Assembly: GCA_019243075.1 (NCBI GenBank)
Contig: JAFAUV010000147.1
Coordinates: 1-10,975, forward strand
Length of the DNA stretch: 10,975 nucleotides
DNA from: Bradyrhizobium sp.
GTDB taxonomy: Bacteria; Pseudomonadota; Alphaproteobacteria; Rhizobiales; Xanthobacteraceae
Reading direction: 5' to 3'
The stretch's first letter is position 1; each line of letters starts with the position of its first letter. The translations under genes and the position numbers were made by a program. Under the pieces are notes generated by a model. That model worked only from the letters and a program-made list of their open reading frames with translations, was not told the origin of the DNA and made no database searches. This document shows, in pieces, positions 1 to 6,180 of this stretch.

Positions 1-736
1 CAAACAGCGTCCATTTGACGATATCGAACCACTGGTCGTCGCCATGGCGCACCATCGGCCCGAGCGGCTCTTTCGAGATCACTTCCGGCAGCACCACGTG
101 ATCGGCCGGGTTGGCGAGTTTCAAGCGCTCGGCGTAAAGCTGGGACACATCTGATGTGAACACATCGCAGCGTCCGGACTCGTAGGCCTTGACCGTTTCA
201 TCCGCACCGGTGAACGCGATCACCTCATACTTCATCTTGTTGCCCTTGAAGTAGTCGGCGAGGTTCTGCTCGGTCGTGGTGCCCGTCTGCACGCAGACCG
301 ACGCGTTGCTCAATTCCAGAGCGGAATTGACGTTGAGCGACTTCTTCACCAGGAAACCCTGGCCGTCGTAATAGGTGACGCCGGTGAAGTTGGCGCCGAG
401 CGAGGTATCGCGCGACAGCGTCCAGGTGGTGTTGCGCGAGAGCACGTCGATCTCGCCGGACTGCAGCGCCGTGAAACGGTCCTTGGCCGAGAGCGGCACG
501 AACTTGATCTTGGTCGGATCGTCGAAGATCGCGGCGGCAATGGCGCGGCAGATGTCGACGTCGAGGCCGGTCCAGTTGCCCTTGTCGTCCGGCGCGGAGA
601 AGCCCGGTAGCCCCTGGCTCACCCCACAGGACAACTGGCCGCGGTCCTTGACCGCCTTCAGCGTTTGTGCGCTCGCGGGCTGGGCTGCGAGACCGGCGGC
701 AACGGCAAAAGTGAGTGCCAGAGATACGCGTTTCAT
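1..736 (-). CDS. aapJ: AapJ-type general L-amino-acid ABC transporter substrate-binding protein (3' end cut by window)
   Basis: Periplasmic solute receptor that delivers L-amino acids to the AapQMP permease and ATPase. I translated 245 codons from the ATG at 736-734; the family is about 340 residues, so roughly the last quarter lies outside the window. Residues 1-23 form a Sec signal peptide (MKRV start, hydrophobic core, cleavage after PASA). The mature part opens with the family hallmark CGVSQGLPGF, followed by GNWTGLDVDICRA, the ALQSGEIDVLSRNTTW segment, GVTYYDGQGF, CVQTGTTTE and the SKEPLGPMVR stretch near the window edge. All are close to AapJ of Rhizobium as I recall it. No frameshift is seen. 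The start is preceded by AAAGG inside the perfect palindrome AAAGGCCTTT, nine bases from the ATG, and by a 14-bp tandem repeat. It is divergent from metC. The aapQMP genes would be expected downstream, outside the window. Confidence 0.93.
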   Translation of the reverse strand, partial: MKRVSLALTFAVAAGLAAQPASAQTLKAVKDRGQLSCGVSQGLPGFSAPDDKGNWTGLDVDICRAIAAAIFDDPTKIKFVPLSAKDRFTALQSGEIDVLSRNTTWTLSRDTSLGANFTGVTYYDGQGFLVKKSLNVNSALELSNASVCVQTGTTTEQNLADYFKGNKMKYEVIAFTGADETVKAYESGRCDVFTSDVSQLYAERLKLANPADHVVLPEVISKEPLGPMVRHGDDQWFDIVKWTLF

Positions 737-750
737 GGGCAAAGGCCTTT

Positions 751-792
751 CAAGGAGTTCTTGTCGAGGAGTTCTTGTCAAGGAGTTCTGGA
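751..792. repeat. 14-bp tandem repeat, three copies, in the aapJ leader
   Basis: On the plus strand the unit is CAAGGAGTTCTTGT. Copy 1 is 751-764, copy 2 is 765-778 (13 of 14 bases equal, G for A at its second base) and copy 3 is 779-792 (12 of 14). Copies 1 and 2 end, and copies 2 and 3 begin, inside the near-palindromes CTTGTCGAG (760-768) and CTTGTCAAG (774-782). In an aapJ transcript each copy reads AACTCCTTG or AACTCCTCG, which resembles the anti-Shine-Dalgarno sequence. It lies 15 to 56 bases before the aapJ ATG. Confidence 0.85.
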
Positions 793-873
793 GGTCGACG
801 TCGAGAGCTCGTGCAGGGAGCGTTCGCTGTTTGTCGCGCAACGTGTGCTGGGCCCACCCTGATGATCCTCCCA

Positions 874-889
874 TGCAAGCGCCATACCG
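874..889 (-). promoter_or_regulatory. Candidate sigma-54 promoter for aapJ
   Basis: The minus strand reads CGGTATGGCGCTTGCA. Against TGGCACG-N4-TTGCA it keeps the GG and GC dinucleotides at the required ten-base spacing, has the whole TTGCA -12 element, and matches 9 of 12 defined positions. Transcription would start near 862 and give an aapJ leader of about 126 bases. The -24 half is weak, and no NtrC-type upstream site was recognised. Nitrogen control of the aap operon in Rhizobium is known, which makes the site plausible but does not prove it. Confidence 0.25.
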
Positions 890-972
890 CAAAGCTGGCG
901 TCGGCGGCGAATACGAGGATCGGAAGTCGCGGCAAGCCCCTCAACGTGCGGCGACAGAATAGCTCGGATGAC

Positions 973-1001
973 ATCACAGAACGACTGCGGTGCCGGGTCA
1001 A
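973..1001 (-). promoter_or_regulatory. Candidate sigma-70 promoter for aapJ
   Basis: The minus strand has TTGACC (1001-996), 17 bases, then TGTGAT (978-973), which is 5 of 6 and 4 of 6 matches to consensus with ideal spacing. Use of this site would give an aapJ leader of about 230 bases that includes the tandem repeat. Such matches occur by chance, so confidence is low. Confidence 0.3.
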
Positions 1002-1005
1002 GGGG

Positions 1006-1036
1006 TTGACGGGGCTCTTCCTTGTCCTGTTATTAA
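1006..1036 (+). promoter_or_regulatory. Candidate sigma-70 promoter for metC
   Basis: TTGACG (1006-1011) is followed by the only AT-rich patch of the region, GTTATTAA (1029-1036). Possible -10 hexamers are GTTATT (17-base spacer) and TATTAA (19-base spacer, 4 of 6 matches). The leader to the metC ATG would be about 75 bases. The spacing or the -10 match is imperfect for either choice. Confidence 0.35.
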
Positions 1037-1116
1037 CGGTCCCGGTGCGACGCAGCGGCAGCACGGCGGGGAGAAGGCTGGCGGCAACAAAATCAAAGCA
1101 ATAACGGGCTGAGGAC

Positions 1117-2310
1117 ATGGATTCTTCACAACCGCCGACCACGCAAGACCCGTTGCAGGCCGAGACCCGTCTGGTGACGGCGGGCCGCGACACCAAGGCG
1201 CAAAAGGGCTTTGTTAATCCGCCGGTCTTCCACGGTTCCACCGTGCTCTACCCCACCGCCGCGGACCTGCACGCCCATCGCGGCGAGTTCCAGTACGGCC
1301 GCCACGGCACACCGACCACGCGCGCGCTGCAGGAGGTGCTGGTGGCGCTCGAAGGCCCGCAATGCGCCGGCGTCGGCCTGGCGCCGTCGGGGCTGGCCGC
1401 GATCTCCACCGCCCTGCTCGCGGTCGCCAAGGCCGGCGACCACGTCCTGGTCTGCGACAACGCCTATCGGCCGACGCGCAACTTCTGCAACGGCCTGCTG
1501 GCCCGCTATGGTGTCGAAACCACCTATTTCGATCCCCTGATCGGCGCCGGCATCGCGGCGCTGTTCAAGCCGAATACCCGCGCCGTGCTGGTCGAAGCGC
1601 CCGGCTCGCAATCCTTCGAAATGCCCGACATCCCGGCGATCGCAGCGGTGGCGCATGCCCGCGGCGCGCTGGTCATCGACGACAACACCTGGGCGACACC
1701 GCTCTATCACCGCTCGCTGGAGCAGGGCGTCGACATCAGCGTGCAGGCCGGCACCAAATATATCGGCGGCCATTCCGACATCATGTTCGGCACCATCTCC
1801 GCGAACGCCAACGCCTGGCCGATCGTCGCCGAAAACGTCCGCCTGCTCGGCGTCTGCGCCGGCCCGGACGATGTCTATCTCGCGCTGCGCGGCATGCGCA
1901 CGCTCTCGGTCCGGCTGGCGCAGCATCACCGCTCGGGACTTGAGATGGCGCGCTGGCTCCAGCAGCGCCCCGAAGTGCAGCGGGTGCTGCACCCGGCGCT
2001 GGAAAACGACCCGGGACATGCGATCTGGAAACGCGATTTCACCGGCGCCTCCGGCCTGTTCAGCATCGTGCTGCAGCCGAAGCCGCAAAGGGCGGTCGAC
2101 GCCATGCTGGACAGCCTGAAACTGTTCGGCATGGGCTTTTCCTGGGGCGGCTTCGAGAGCCTCGCCATCCCCTTCGACTGCTCGGCCTACCGCACCGCGA
2201 CCGCATGGGCGCCGGGCGGCCCGACCTTGCGCCTGCACATCGGACTGGAAAATATCGAAGACCTCAAAGCCGATCTCGATTGCGGCTTTGCTGTGTTCAA
2301 TGCGGCCTAG
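1117..2310 (+). CDS. metC: Cystathionine beta-lyase (Cys/Met metabolism PLP enzyme)
   Basis: Cytoplasmic PLP enzyme that cleaves cystathionine to homocysteine, pyruvate and ammonia in methionine synthesis. It has 397 residues, the normal length. The PLP lysine is K214 (AGTKYIGG). D189 in DDNTW would bind the pyridine nitrogen, exactly 25 residues before K214 as in E. coli MetC. Y60 and R62 (YGRHGTPT) contact the cofactor phosphate of the partner subunit, Y117 (AYRPT) stacks on the ring, and R372 (LRLHIGLE) would hold the substrate carboxylate. The SWGGFESL motif near the C-terminus is present. The PLP-type and YRPT residues favour beta-lyase over cystathionine gamma-synthase or gamma-lyase. 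The ATG follows GCTGAGGAC, a purine-rich but closely spaced ribosome site. It is divergent from aapJ and converges on the LAB_N gene. No defect is seen. Confidence 0.93.
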   Translation: MDSSQPPTTQDPLQAETRLVTAGRDTKAQKGFVNPPVFHGSTVLYPTAADLHAHRGEFQYGRHGTPTTRALQEVLVALEGPQCAGVGLAPSGLAAISTALLAVAKAGDHVLVCDNAYRPTRNFCNGLLARYGVETTYFDPLIGAGIAALFKPNTRAVLVEAPGSQSFEMPDIPAIAAVAHARGALVIDDNTWATPLYHRSLEQGVDISVQAGTKYIGGHSDIMFGTISANANAWPIVAENVRLLGVCAGPDDVYLALRGMRTLSVRLAQHHRSGLEMARWLQQRPEVQRVLHPALENDPGHAIWKRDFTGASGLFSIVLQPKPQRAVDAMLDSLKLFGMGFSWGGFESLAIPFDCSAYRTATAWAPGGPTLRLHIGLENIEDLKADLDCGFAVFNAA

Positions 2311-2318
2311 CTCGAATC

Positions 2319-2383
2319 GTAGCCCGGATGAGCGAAGCGACACCCGGGAAAGTCCCGCATGTCCTAACGCTCATGCGGGCTAC
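2319..2383. repeat. REP-like inverted repeat between convergent genes, possible two-way terminator
   Basis: The left arm GTAGCCCGGATGAGCG (2319-2334) and the right arm CGCTCATGCGGGCTAC (2368-2383) pair at 15 of 16 positions. Between them is a second small hairpin, CGGGA-AAG-TCCCG (2345-2357). The GTAGCCCGGATGAGCGAAGCG sequence type is recurrent between genes of Bradyrhizobium and relatives, to my knowledge. It starts 8 bases after the metC stop and ends 14 bases before the stop of the LAB_N gene, so a transcript from either side would fold it. There is no T-run, so factor-independent termination is uncertain. Confidence 0.75.
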
Positions 2384-2397
2384 GAGTTGATCCTCCG

Positions 2398-2736
2398 CTA
2401 CCGGTCCAGCGTCTGCGAAGCGCTGGCGCGGTTCTTCCAGATCAGCATGATGTTTCTGATATAAATGATGTTCGACAGCAACTGTCCGAAGATGATGACG
2501 GGCTCGCGTTTGACGAGGCCGTAGATCAGCGTCATGGTGCCGCCCGCCACCGAGAAAAACCAGAACGCCATCGGCACCACGCTCTTGCCGGCGCGTTCGC
2601 TCATGATCCATTGCACCAAGAAGCGCGCGGCAAAAGCGAGCTGCGCCGCGAGGCCGAACGCCAGCCAGAAATCGAACTTGGCGACGAATATCTCGTAGAG
2701 GTAATCGCCGAGCGCCTGACCAAACTGGATCAACAT
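2398..2736 (-). CDS. Small membrane protein with lipid A biosynthesis N-terminal (LAB_N) domain
   Basis: A 112-residue inner-membrane protein made up almost entirely of a LAB_N domain (Pfam family of that name, found at the N-terminus of some lipid A disaccharide synthases and also alone). Three hydrophobic segments lie near residues 24-43, 54-75 and 78-100. The signature block RFLVQWIMSERAGKSVVP, followed by AFWFFSVAGG, spans 38-66. A longer frame begins at 2820, but the ATG at 2736 is better: GAGG sits seven bases upstream and the LAB_N homology begins right after it. The start overlaps the stop of the upstream glycosyltransferase (ATGTTGA), which suggests coupled translation. The domain has no catalytic residues that I recognise and its biochemical role is unknown to me. 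The context suggests a helper of the polyprenyl-phosphate sugar synthase, which is inference. Confidence 0.88.
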   Translation of the reverse strand: MLIQFGQALGDYLYEIFVAKFDFWLAFGLAAQLAFAARFLVQWIMSERAGKSVVPMAFWFFSVAGGTMTLIYGLVKREPVIIFGQLLSNIIYIRNIMLIWKNRASASQTLDR

Positions 2737-3476
2737 CGCCTCACCTCGGTCGCAACGGGCGTGGGCTTCTTGCGCCGGATCAGCCACCAGACGCCGAACA
2801 GATCCATGATCCCGATCCACAGCCGGTCGAAGAAGCCGTAATTGGAAACGCCGGAATGGCGCGGCCGGTCGATCACGTCGACGTGGGCGATCTCGTATCC
2901 TTCACGGCGCATCAAGGCCGGCAGGAAGCGGTGCAGCCCGTCGAAATAGGGCATCATCAGAAACACCTCGCGCCGGAACGCCTTCAACCCGCAGCCGGTG
3001 TCGCGCGTGCCATCCTTCAGGATCGCCTTGCGCACGGCATTGGCGACACGCGACTGAAATTTCTTGAAGCCGGTATCCTTGCGCCCGACGCGCTGGCCCG
3101 CAACGAGCCCGATGCGCTCGCCGCCGCTCGTGATCGCCGCAATCAGGTCCGGCAGGAACGCCGGATTATTCTGGCCGTCGCCATCGAGGGTGGCCACGAT
3201 CGCGCCGCGCGCGAGGCGCACCCCGCTCCTGATCGCGGCCGATTGGCCGGTCGAATGGGCGTGATCGATCCGGCGCAGATTGGCGCGCTGCTTCATCGCG
3301 GCCGCCAGCCGCTCGGCAGTGGCGTCCGTCGAGCCGTCGTTGACGTAGATGATTTCGTAGGCAAAGCGGCCGTCGAGAGCGGCGGCAATCTCCGCAATCA
3401 GCAGGGCGATGTTGTCGGCCTCGTTCCGCACGGGGACGACAATGGATACCGCGACTTCGGTGTCGGAGATCGGCAA
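2730..3476 (-). CDS. GT2 family polyprenyl-phosphate glycosyltransferase (DPM1/ArnC/RgtE-like)
   Basis: A 248-residue GT-A fold enzyme likely to move a sugar from a nucleotide donor to a polyprenyl phosphate at the inner face of the membrane. It starts with SIVVPVRNEADNI (11-23). VNDGSTD (45-51) binds the nucleotide, D98-G99-D100 in LDGDGQ is the metal-binding DXD, and RDTGCGLKAFRRE (158-170) is the acceptor-side block typical of this family, followed by HRFLPAL. The C-terminus has one hydrophobic stretch (FGVWWLI) but not the two membrane helices of ArnC, so it is closer to DPM1-like short forms. The sugar cannot be read from the sequence; mannose, galacturonate and aminoarabinose types share these motifs. 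The start is TTG at 3476 with a poor ribosome site; no in-frame ATG or GTG lies just upstream, so the first residues are uncertain. It follows the PAP2 gene after 121 bases. Confidence 0.88.
   Translation of the reverse strand: MPISDTEVAVSIVVPVRNEADNIALLIAEIAAALDGRFAYEIIYVNDGSTDATAERLAAAMKQRANLRRIDHAHSTGQSAAIRSGVRLARGAIVATLDGDGQNNPAFLPDLIAAITSGGERIGLVAGQRVGRKDTGFKKFQSRVANAVRKAILKDGTRDTGCGLKAFRREVFLMMPYFDGLHRFLPALMRREGYEIAHVDVIDRPRHSGVSNYGFFDRLWIGIMDLFGVWWLIRRKKPTPVATEVRRC
2739..2747 (-). promoter_or_regulatory. Ribosome binding site that decides the LAB_N start
   Basis: The minus strand reads GAGGTGAGGCGATG. The first GAGG is seven bases from the ATG at 2736, an ideal spacing, and lies within the end of the upstream glycosyltransferase gene. 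It supports 112 residues rather than a 140-residue reading whose first 28 residues only mirror the overlapping gene. Confidence 0.7.
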
Positions 3477-3597
3477 GTTAACGCTTCTGACCCGTCGAGA
3501 AAGTTTAAGCCGGCGATGAGAGAACGCCTTGAGAGAACCGCTTTGACCCCGCGCCGCTTATCGCGTCCGGAGCAGGCTCGCAAGGCCTTGAATTGTC

Positions 3598-4389
3598 CTA
3601 ACGAGGAACAATTTTGCCATTCTCGTCGATGGCAAAGCCGATCTCGCGGGCCGCGAACCAATTCCGCATGGCAAGCGCGCCGACGAAACCCAGCACCGCG
3701 CCGCCAACCACATCGCTCGGATGATGCGCCAGCAACATCAGACGGCTGGCGGCGATTGCAACCGCATAGATGAACATGGGAATGCGCCATCTGGGCCAGA
3801 TCGAGGCAACGCCGAGCGCGAGCGCAAAGGCGGTGACTGCATGCGCGGAGGGAAAGCTGAAATAGGCTTCGGTGCCCGCGAACGGCGCAAAATTGAACGG
3901 GTTCGCCCTGCCGCCGACAAAGGGCCGGCCGCGGCCGACGATGTATTTGATGATCTCCGTCGAGAACACCGGCAGCGCCACGGCGAAAAACAGATATTCG
4001 ACATGGCCGGTGATACGAAGCAGCCGGTGGCGGGAGGCGCCGCCGAGAAGCGGAAACGCCAGCGCCATCACGATCAGCACGGCGGCCAGCGTCATCAGCA
4101 CATAGCTGTCCTTGCCGAAGTCGGTGATGGCGCGCGCCGGCCACGCGCCGGGGGCGCCCCGGGGCGGCATCAGGCCGATCTCGGTGGCATCAAATCCGAA
4201 CATCAGCGCCACGACCAGCACCGCGCCGACGGCGAGCAGCCACAGTGCCTGTCCGCGCAAGCGACGCGTGGCTTCCGCGCGGTGCGGCGCCGTCGGCGAG
4301 CGGATCAATTGCCGTCCCGATCGCCCGACCAGAGTGAACAGCTGTGCGGGATAGCTCCGGCTCTCGCCGATGGCAGACGGCGCGCTCAT
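3598..4389 (-). CDS. PAP2-family membrane phosphatase (possible lipid A or polyprenyl-pyrophosphate phosphatase)
   Basis: A 263-residue integral membrane phosphatase with the complete PAP2 triad, numbered from the ATG at 4389. C1 is KYIVGRGRP (K148 to P156), C2 is PSAH (180-183; H183 is the proton donor) and C3 is SRLMLLAHHPSD (S215, R216, nucleophile H222, D226). Hydrophobic segments near 48-68, 96-115, 127-147, 185-200, 204-219 and 226-242 fit the usual six helices with the active site facing the periplasm. Substrates in this family include lipid A 1- or 4'-phosphate (LpxE, LpxF), undecaprenyl pyrophosphate and phosphatidylglycerophosphate. The motifs do not separate these, but the glycosyltransferase neighbours favour lipid A. 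The start overlaps the previous stop as TGATG. A GTG directly before this ATG (4392) is an equally spaced alternative that adds one residue. Confidence 0.9.
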   Translation of the reverse strand: MSAPSAIGESRSYPAQLFTLVGRSGRQLIRSPTAPHRAEATRRLRGQALWLLAVGAVLVVALMFGFDATEIGLMPPRGAPGAWPARAITDFGKDSYVLMTLAAVLIVMALAFPLLGGASRHRLLRITGHVEYLFFAVALPVFSTEIIKYIVGRGRPFVGGRANPFNFAPFAGTEAYFSFPSAHAVTAFALALGVASIWPRWRIPMFIYAVAIAASRLMLLAHHPSDVVGGAVLGFVGALAMRNWFAAREIGFAIDENGKIVPR

Positions 4390-6131
4390 CACTGCGTGCC
4401 TTCGGAGCGGTAGATCGCGATCGAGACCGGCTTGCCGCGCGAGATGTTATAGCCCTCGATCCGCACCGCCACATTGTAGCGCAGACCGATGGCTTCGGCG
4501 CGCGCCACGAAGCTACGCTCCGAGCGCTGCTCGACCAGGGCAAAGCGGCAGCTTCCCTGGCTCAGGAAATCCGCCGCGCCAGAGCCGTCCGTCAGCAGCG
4601 TCGAACTATCCGTCATGAACACGAGGCTCGGCTCATCGAAACCCGCCGAGGCCAGTTTCGGCTTGACGCAGATCGCGTAGCGCAGCGCGTGCGCGATCTC
4701 ATTGCTCGGAAACAATGTGGTGAGCGACGGCAGCACCATGCCATAGACCGCCAAGGCGAGAAAGAGCGCGCCCGCGATTGCATTGAGGAGCGAGCGCTCG
4801 GCACGGCCGTCTTCATAGAGCCACCACGCGAACAGGCCCAAAATCATCGCGGCCGCAAACAGCGGCCAGGACAGGAAGGCAGGCTGCCGCGTCAGCATGA
4901 TCGCGCCGATCACCGCCAGGATCGCGGTGAGCGAAGGAATCGCAAACCACCAGGCCGCGCCCTTCATCAGCCAGGAGCGCGACAGCACGCGCCGTTCCAG
5001 CGCGCCGGCGGCGAGGATCGCAATCGCCGGGTAAAGCGGCAGCACGTAATGCGGCAGCTTGGTCAGCACCAGCTCGAACACGATCCAGGACGGCACCAGC
5101 CAGGCCAAAAGATATTGCGCACCGGGCTCGCGCCGCGCGCGCCAGATCGCGGGCACGGCCATGCCGGCAAGCGGCGCGCCCGGCCAGAACGTGATCCAGA
5201 ACAGCAGCAGATAGAGCCCGGGCGGCGCGCCATGGGATTCCTGCGCGGCAAGCTTGCTCAGCATGTCGCCACCGACGGAATCGGTGAAGAAGGTATTGCC
5301 GGCGCGCCAGTAGATCGCGATGAACCAGGGCAGCACCAGCACCAGCATCCACATCAATCCCCAAACCGGGCGCAGCCGCCACAGCCAGGACGCATTGCGG
5401 TCCACGATGGCAAGCGTGACGATGGTGAGCCCCGCGAACATCAGGATCAGCGGTCCCTTGAGCAGGATGCCGCCGGCGAGCGCAGTCCAGAAGATCGCGG
5501 GCCAGCTCCATGGCGGACGCTCGGGATCCTCGCCGCGCTGCCAGGAGAGATAGACGCGCGCCAGCGCGCCCATCGCCGCGACCACGGTGAACAACAGCAT
5601 CGCATCGGTCTTGGCGAGCCGCGCTTCGGCGCTTAGCAGCACGCAGGAGCACATCATGAGGGCCGCAAGCACGGCGCCGCGGCGCGTGACAAAGGCGAGC
5701 GCGGCCCAATAGGTCAGCAGCACCGCGCCGATCGCGCCAAACAGCGACGGCAGCCGATAGACCCAGATGCGCACTTCGGCCCTCGGCAGGCCGAGCGCCT
5801 TCGCCGTCTCCACCGCCGCCGCCTGCATCCAGTAGATGCCGACCGGCTTCTTGTAGCGCACCTCGTCCTGGAAGCGGATGTCGACGAAATCGCCGGTCTC
5901 TACCATCTGCTTGGTCGCCTGCGCGAAGCGCGCTTCGTCGCGATCGACCGGAGGGATGTTGAAGAAGCCGGGCAGGAAGAACAACGCACCGCACACCAAC
6001 AGGAAGGCGATCGCCCGCGCATGGCTCGCGGTGACGAAGTCGATCACTTCCGCCAGCCGGCTGCCAGGATTAGCCGGTTTTTTCGGCTCGCGCGGACTGC
6101 CAAATCGGGGGCGGGCATGGGTCTGGATCAT
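4389..6131 (-). CDS. ArnT/PMT-like GT-C glycosyltransferase of the inner membrane
   Basis: A 580-residue polytopic enzyme expected to take a sugar from a polyprenyl-phosphate donor and attach it to lipid A or another lipid on the periplasmic side. After a basic cytoplasmic tail (1-35) and a first helix (about 40-58) comes the GT-C acidic motif, PPVDRDEARFAQA, with D63, D65 and E66 in the first periplasmic loop. Then follow RYKKPVGIYW (92-101), RLAKTDAMLL (171-180), LLKGPLIL (223-230) and KLPHYVLPLYP (358-368), all characteristic of the ArnT/PMT group. About twelve hydrophobic segments run to residue 465, and a soluble C-terminal domain takes up about 465-580, as in ArnT. The ATG at 6131 is 49 bases after the pbpC stop, with only a weak ribosome site (GCGGAAC). 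The stop shares a base with the start of the PAP2 gene. The donor sugar and acceptor are unknown. Confidence 0.9.
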   Translation of the reverse strand: MIQTHARPRFGSPREPKKPANPGSRLAEVIDFVTASHARAIAFLLVCGALFFLPGFFNIPPVDRDEARFAQATKQMVETGDFVDIRFQDEVRYKKPVGIYWMQAAAVETAKALGLPRAEVRIWVYRLPSLFGAIGAVLLTYWAALAFVTRRGAVLAALMMCSCVLLSAEARLAKTDAMLLFTVVAAMGALARVYLSWQRGEDPERPPWSWPAIFWTALAGGILLKGPLILMFAGLTIVTLAIVDRNASWLWRLRPVWGLMWMLVLVLPWFIAIYWRAGNTFFTDSVGGDMLSKLAAQESHGAPPGLYLLLFWITFWPGAPLAGMAVPAIWRARREPGAQYLLAWLVPSWIVFELVLTKLPHYVLPLYPAIAILAAGALERRVLSRSWLMKGAAWWFAIPSLTAILAVIGAIMLTRQPAFLSWPLFAAAMILGLFAWWLYEDGRAERSLLNAIAGALFLALAVYGMVLPSLTTLFPSNEIAHALRYAICVKPKLASAGFDEPSLVFMTDSSTLLTDGSGAADFLSQGSCRFALVEQRSERSFVARAEAIGLRYNVAVRIEGYNISRGKPVSIAIYRSEGTQ

Positions 6132-6180
6132 GGTTCCGCATACGCTGAAACCACCATCGGGACAACCGCTTAGGGGGCAG

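Larger units (their letters stand above)
737..1116. other. Divergent intergenic region between aapJ and metC
   Basis: These 380 bases contain no convincing gene. They hold, from the aapJ side: a palindrome and 14-bp tandem repeat (741-792), a sigma-54-like match (874-889, toward aapJ), and back-to-back sigma-70-like candidates (973-1001 toward aapJ, 1006-1036 toward metC). Open frames that cross the region start inside aapJ or end inside metC and resemble no family I know. I looked for a SAM-type riboswitch before metC and saw none of its conserved core. Confidence 0.7.

Noticed and set aside
751..792. The short repeats as the start of a CRISPR array.
   Set aside because: The 14-bp units abut one another without spacers and there are only three.
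715..1104. A plus-strand frame crossing the aapJ start and most of the intergenic region, with one hydrophobic stretch (GLFLVLLLTVP).
   Set aside because: It begins inside aapJ on the other strand, its first codons are a shadow of the signal peptide region, and the hydrophobic run comes from the promoter-like TTGTCCTGTTATTA patch. No ribosome site or family resemblance.
1012..1116. A SAM riboswitch before metC.
   Set aside because: The conserved SAM-II core and other SAM class motifs common upstream of alphaproteobacterial methionine genes were not found.
750..1241. A minus-strand 163-codon frame across the intergenic region and the metC 5' end.
   Set aside because: Overlaps metC antisense and ends in the tandem repeat; composition is that of random GC-rich sequence.
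1126..2343. A 405-codon minus-strand frame opposite metC.
   Set aside because: It mirrors metC, whose cofactor-binding residues are all in place, and its start lies in the REP-like element.
2737..2820. A 28-residue N-terminal extension of the LAB_N protein from an upstream start at 2820.
   Set aside because: The extension overlaps GT2 in another frame, lacks homology to LAB_N proteins as I know them, and the ATG at 2736 has a much better ribosome site.
4344..5636. A 430-codon open frame on the plus strand opposite the ArnT-like gene.
   Set aside because: Low-complexity R/Q/H/P-rich product lying opposite a clear membrane protein gene; no motif and no ribosome site of note.
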